The translations under genes and the position numbers were made by a program. Shown here in pieces: positions 13,244 through 14,338 of a stretch of 14,338 nucleotides of DNA (position 1 is its first letter; each line of letters begins with the position of its first letter). The notes below the pieces were generated by a model that made no database searches, had not been told where the DNA came from, and worked only from the letters and a program-made list of their open reading frames with translations. Source of the stretch: Ornithomonoglobus_A sp034090805 (GTDB lineage: Bacteria; Bacillota; Clostridia; UBA1381); contig JAXDRV010000071.1 of NCBI GenBank assembly GCA_034090805.1, positions 1 to 14,338 on the forward strand, read 5' to 3'.

Positions 13244-14050
13244 ATGGAATATATAAAAAATGAAGAACTGTTAAAAAATCTTGACAGAATACATATGGAT
13301 ATTTCGGAAATGGCAATTGTTCATCTGGGAACTGACTGGAAAGCAGAAAATGTTCGTTCTGTTTTTACTCGTGTTTATATGATAAAGGACGGAAATGCAA
13401 AAATCTCATATAACGGAAAAACCATCAATATGCTGCCGGGAAATATATATGTTATACCGGCAGAGCTTGTTTTTTCATACGGCTGCGATGAGTATATGGA
13501 AAAAATATATTTTCATTTGTCCGTTCTGCTTCCCAATCATTATGACGTTTTTAACGGTGTAACAGAATGTATCGAAATACATAGTCAGCAAAAGCTCATT
13601 GATAATATATTTCAAATGATGAACGAAAACAAAACAGGCTGCATTATTGGTATAAAGGCAGCATTATATGATATTGTACTAAAATGTATACTGTCAGAAA
13701 AAAAGATGAACAAAAAAATTGGAAGCTATTCAGAGTTAGTGAACAGAACTCAGGAATATATCGAGTCAAACCTTTCCGCATCTCTTACCGTTTCACAGGT
13801 TGCAAGGGAAATGTTTTTGTCGCCTTCAAAGCTTCAGAAAATTTTCAAAAAGGAAATCGGTGTATCGGTTGGACGATATATTGATGACCGATTGATGTAT
13901 GTTGCCGAACTGGAGCTGCGCAGAGGTGAAAAATCAATTAATGAAATCAGCGATATGCTCGGATTTTGCGACCAGTTTTATTTTTCAAGACGATTTTCGC
14001 AAACATACGGCATACCTCCCATTAAATACAGAAAAACATTTACCTCATAA
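13244..14050 (+). CDS. AraC-family transcriptional regulator
   Basis: A 268-residue regulator with the usual sugar-responsive AraC layout. The N-terminal half is a cupin-like ligand domain (Y-M-I-K-D-G-N-A-K-I-S-Y-N-G ... L-P-G-N-I-Y-V-I-P, about residues 45-75). The C-terminal 100 residues are the double helix-turn-helix: S-L-T-V-S-Q-V-A-R-E-M-F-L-S-P-S-K-L-Q-K-I-F-K-K-E-I-G for the first and I-N-E-I-S-D-M-L-G-F for the second, ending in Y-F-S-R-R-F ... G-I-P-P-I-K-Y-R-K. GGAG lies eight bases before the ATG at 13244-13246, which I prefer; an ATG at 13238 is too close to it, and an in-frame TTG at 13217 has no site. Divergent placement suggests it activates the fucosidase gene in response to fucose or a fucosylated sugar, which is inference. 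Confidence 0.92.
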   Translation: MEYIKNEELLKNLDRIHMDISEMAIVHLGTDWKAENVRSVFTRVYMIKDGNAKISYNGKTINMLPGNIYVIPAELVFSYGCDEYMEKIYFHLSVLLPNHYDVFNGVTECIEIHSQQKLIDNIFQMMNENKTGCIIGIKAALYDIVLKCILSEKKMNKKIGSYSELVNRTQEYIESNLSASLTVSQVAREMFLSPSKLQKIFKKEIGVSVGRYIDDRLMYVAELELRRGEKSINEISDMLGFCDQFYFSRRFSQTYGIPPIKYRKTFTS

Positions 14051-14214
14051 AATCAGATTACGGTATTAACAATCCTCCGATACGTGCATCAACACGACAA
14101 CACATATCTGAATTTGAAACGTTTAAAGAAATAATTATCAACTAAGAATGAATCTATGTGTAAGAGTGTAGGGAGTGCAGGTAAAATACAAAACTTAATA
14201 TAATGCTCACTGAA

Positions 14215-14239
14215 CAAATGCGATTTTCAATCGCATTTG
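14215..14239. repeat. Perfect 10-bp hairpin
   Basis: CAAATGCGAT (14215-14224) and ATCGCATTTG (14230-14239) are perfectly complementary around TTTCA. There is no T-run on either side in the right position, so it does not look like an intrinsic terminator. Confidence 0.8.
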
Positions 14240-14269
14240 GAAAAATTATGACTATTGTCAAAATTTTTC

Positions 14270-14292
14270 GTGTAAAATCAGAGATTTTACAC
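14270..14292. repeat. Second perfect 10-bp hairpin
   Basis: GTGTAAAATC (14270-14279) and GATTTTACAC (14283-14292) are perfectly complementary with a three-base loop, 30 bases after the first hairpin. The TGTAAAA/TTTTACA core also occurs in the outer arms of the inverted repeat at 1502-1641. Confidence 0.8.
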
Positions 14293-14338
14293 AGTTCGCA
14301 TTGATAAAGTCTGCCCAAATAAATATTTTGAGAGCAAA

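Larger units (their letters stand above)
14051..14338. other. Right-edge intergenic region without a recognisable gene
   Basis: I see no open frame with a ribosome binding site and no clear terminator for the AraC gene. Two perfect hairpins (listed separately) lie in the last 125 bases. The region could be the 5' flank of a further gene or the edge of a small mobile element cut by the window. Confidence 0.4.

Noticed and set aside
14051..14214. Terminator for the AraC-type gene
   Set aside because: Only a 4-bp CGTG/CACG stem without a following T-run is present, which is too weak to call.
1..14338. CRISPR array, tRNA/rRNA genes, toxin-antitoxin or phage-defence system
   Set aside because: I looked for regularly spaced direct repeats, cloverleaf-like segments and small paired genes and saw none. 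The inverted repeats present are not spaced arrays.

Overview
The window looks like a chromosomal stretch from a low-GC Gram-positive anaerobe, most likely a gut- or rumen-type Clostridia. This rests on AT-rich intergenic DNA, strong AGGAGG-type ribosome binding sites, leaderless (cytoplasmic) glycosidases, and the anaerobic glycerol-3-phosphate dehydrogenase trio common in Firmicutes and Thermotogae. It is an accessory carbohydrate-use region. It is built from three modules, each with a regulator transcribed divergently from its enzyme genes, and is edged and interrupted by mobile-element or phage debris.

Module 1 (1-6330). The left edge holds the C-terminal tail of an IS66-like transposase. 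It abuts a decapitated SGNH/GDSL esterase whose N-terminus survives (about 143-256, minus strand). That fragment is the last cistron of a minus-strand set: a GH42 beta-galactosidase-like enzyme, a GH28-like polygalacturonase, then the broken esterase. A 28-bp near-perfect inverted repeat lies between GH42 and GH28. Divergent from GH42 is a two-component system, a polytopic membrane histidine kinase and a NarL/FixJ response regulator, whose stop and start codons overlap. It is the best candidate sensor for the pectin/galactan-type enzymes beside it.

Module 2 (6290-11250). A minus-strand operon reads HAD-IIA phosphatase, GlpA/LhgO-like FAD dehydrogenase with a C-terminal four-cysteine [2Fe-2S] region, NAD(P)/FAD oxidoreductase, and DUF1667. 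Each junction is an overlap or a 1-nt gap, so translation is probably coupled. A DeoR-family repressor is divergent, with back-to-back promoters. The likely chemistry is oxidation of glycerol-3-phosphate to dihydroxyacetone phosphate with electron transfer through the flavin/Fe-S subunits. A bidirectional terminator separates this operon from module 1.

Between modules 2 and 3 (11234-11734) lies a gene-free scar. It contains a RusA-family Holliday-junction resolvase relic with in-frame stops and two adjacent palindromes.

Module 3 (11735-14050). A GH29 alpha-L-fucosidase (minus) is divergent from an AraC-family regulator (plus). The shared spacer holds a very good promoter, a palindrome across its -10 box and a terminator-like hairpin. 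The right edge (14051-14338) has no recognisable gene but contains two perfect hairpins.

I see no convincing evidence for a wholly new system. The points most worth following up are the IS/esterase junction, the GH28-like enzyme with a divergent catalytic signature, the uncharacterised membrane sensor kinase, the RusA relic with its palindromes, and the structured inverted repeats.
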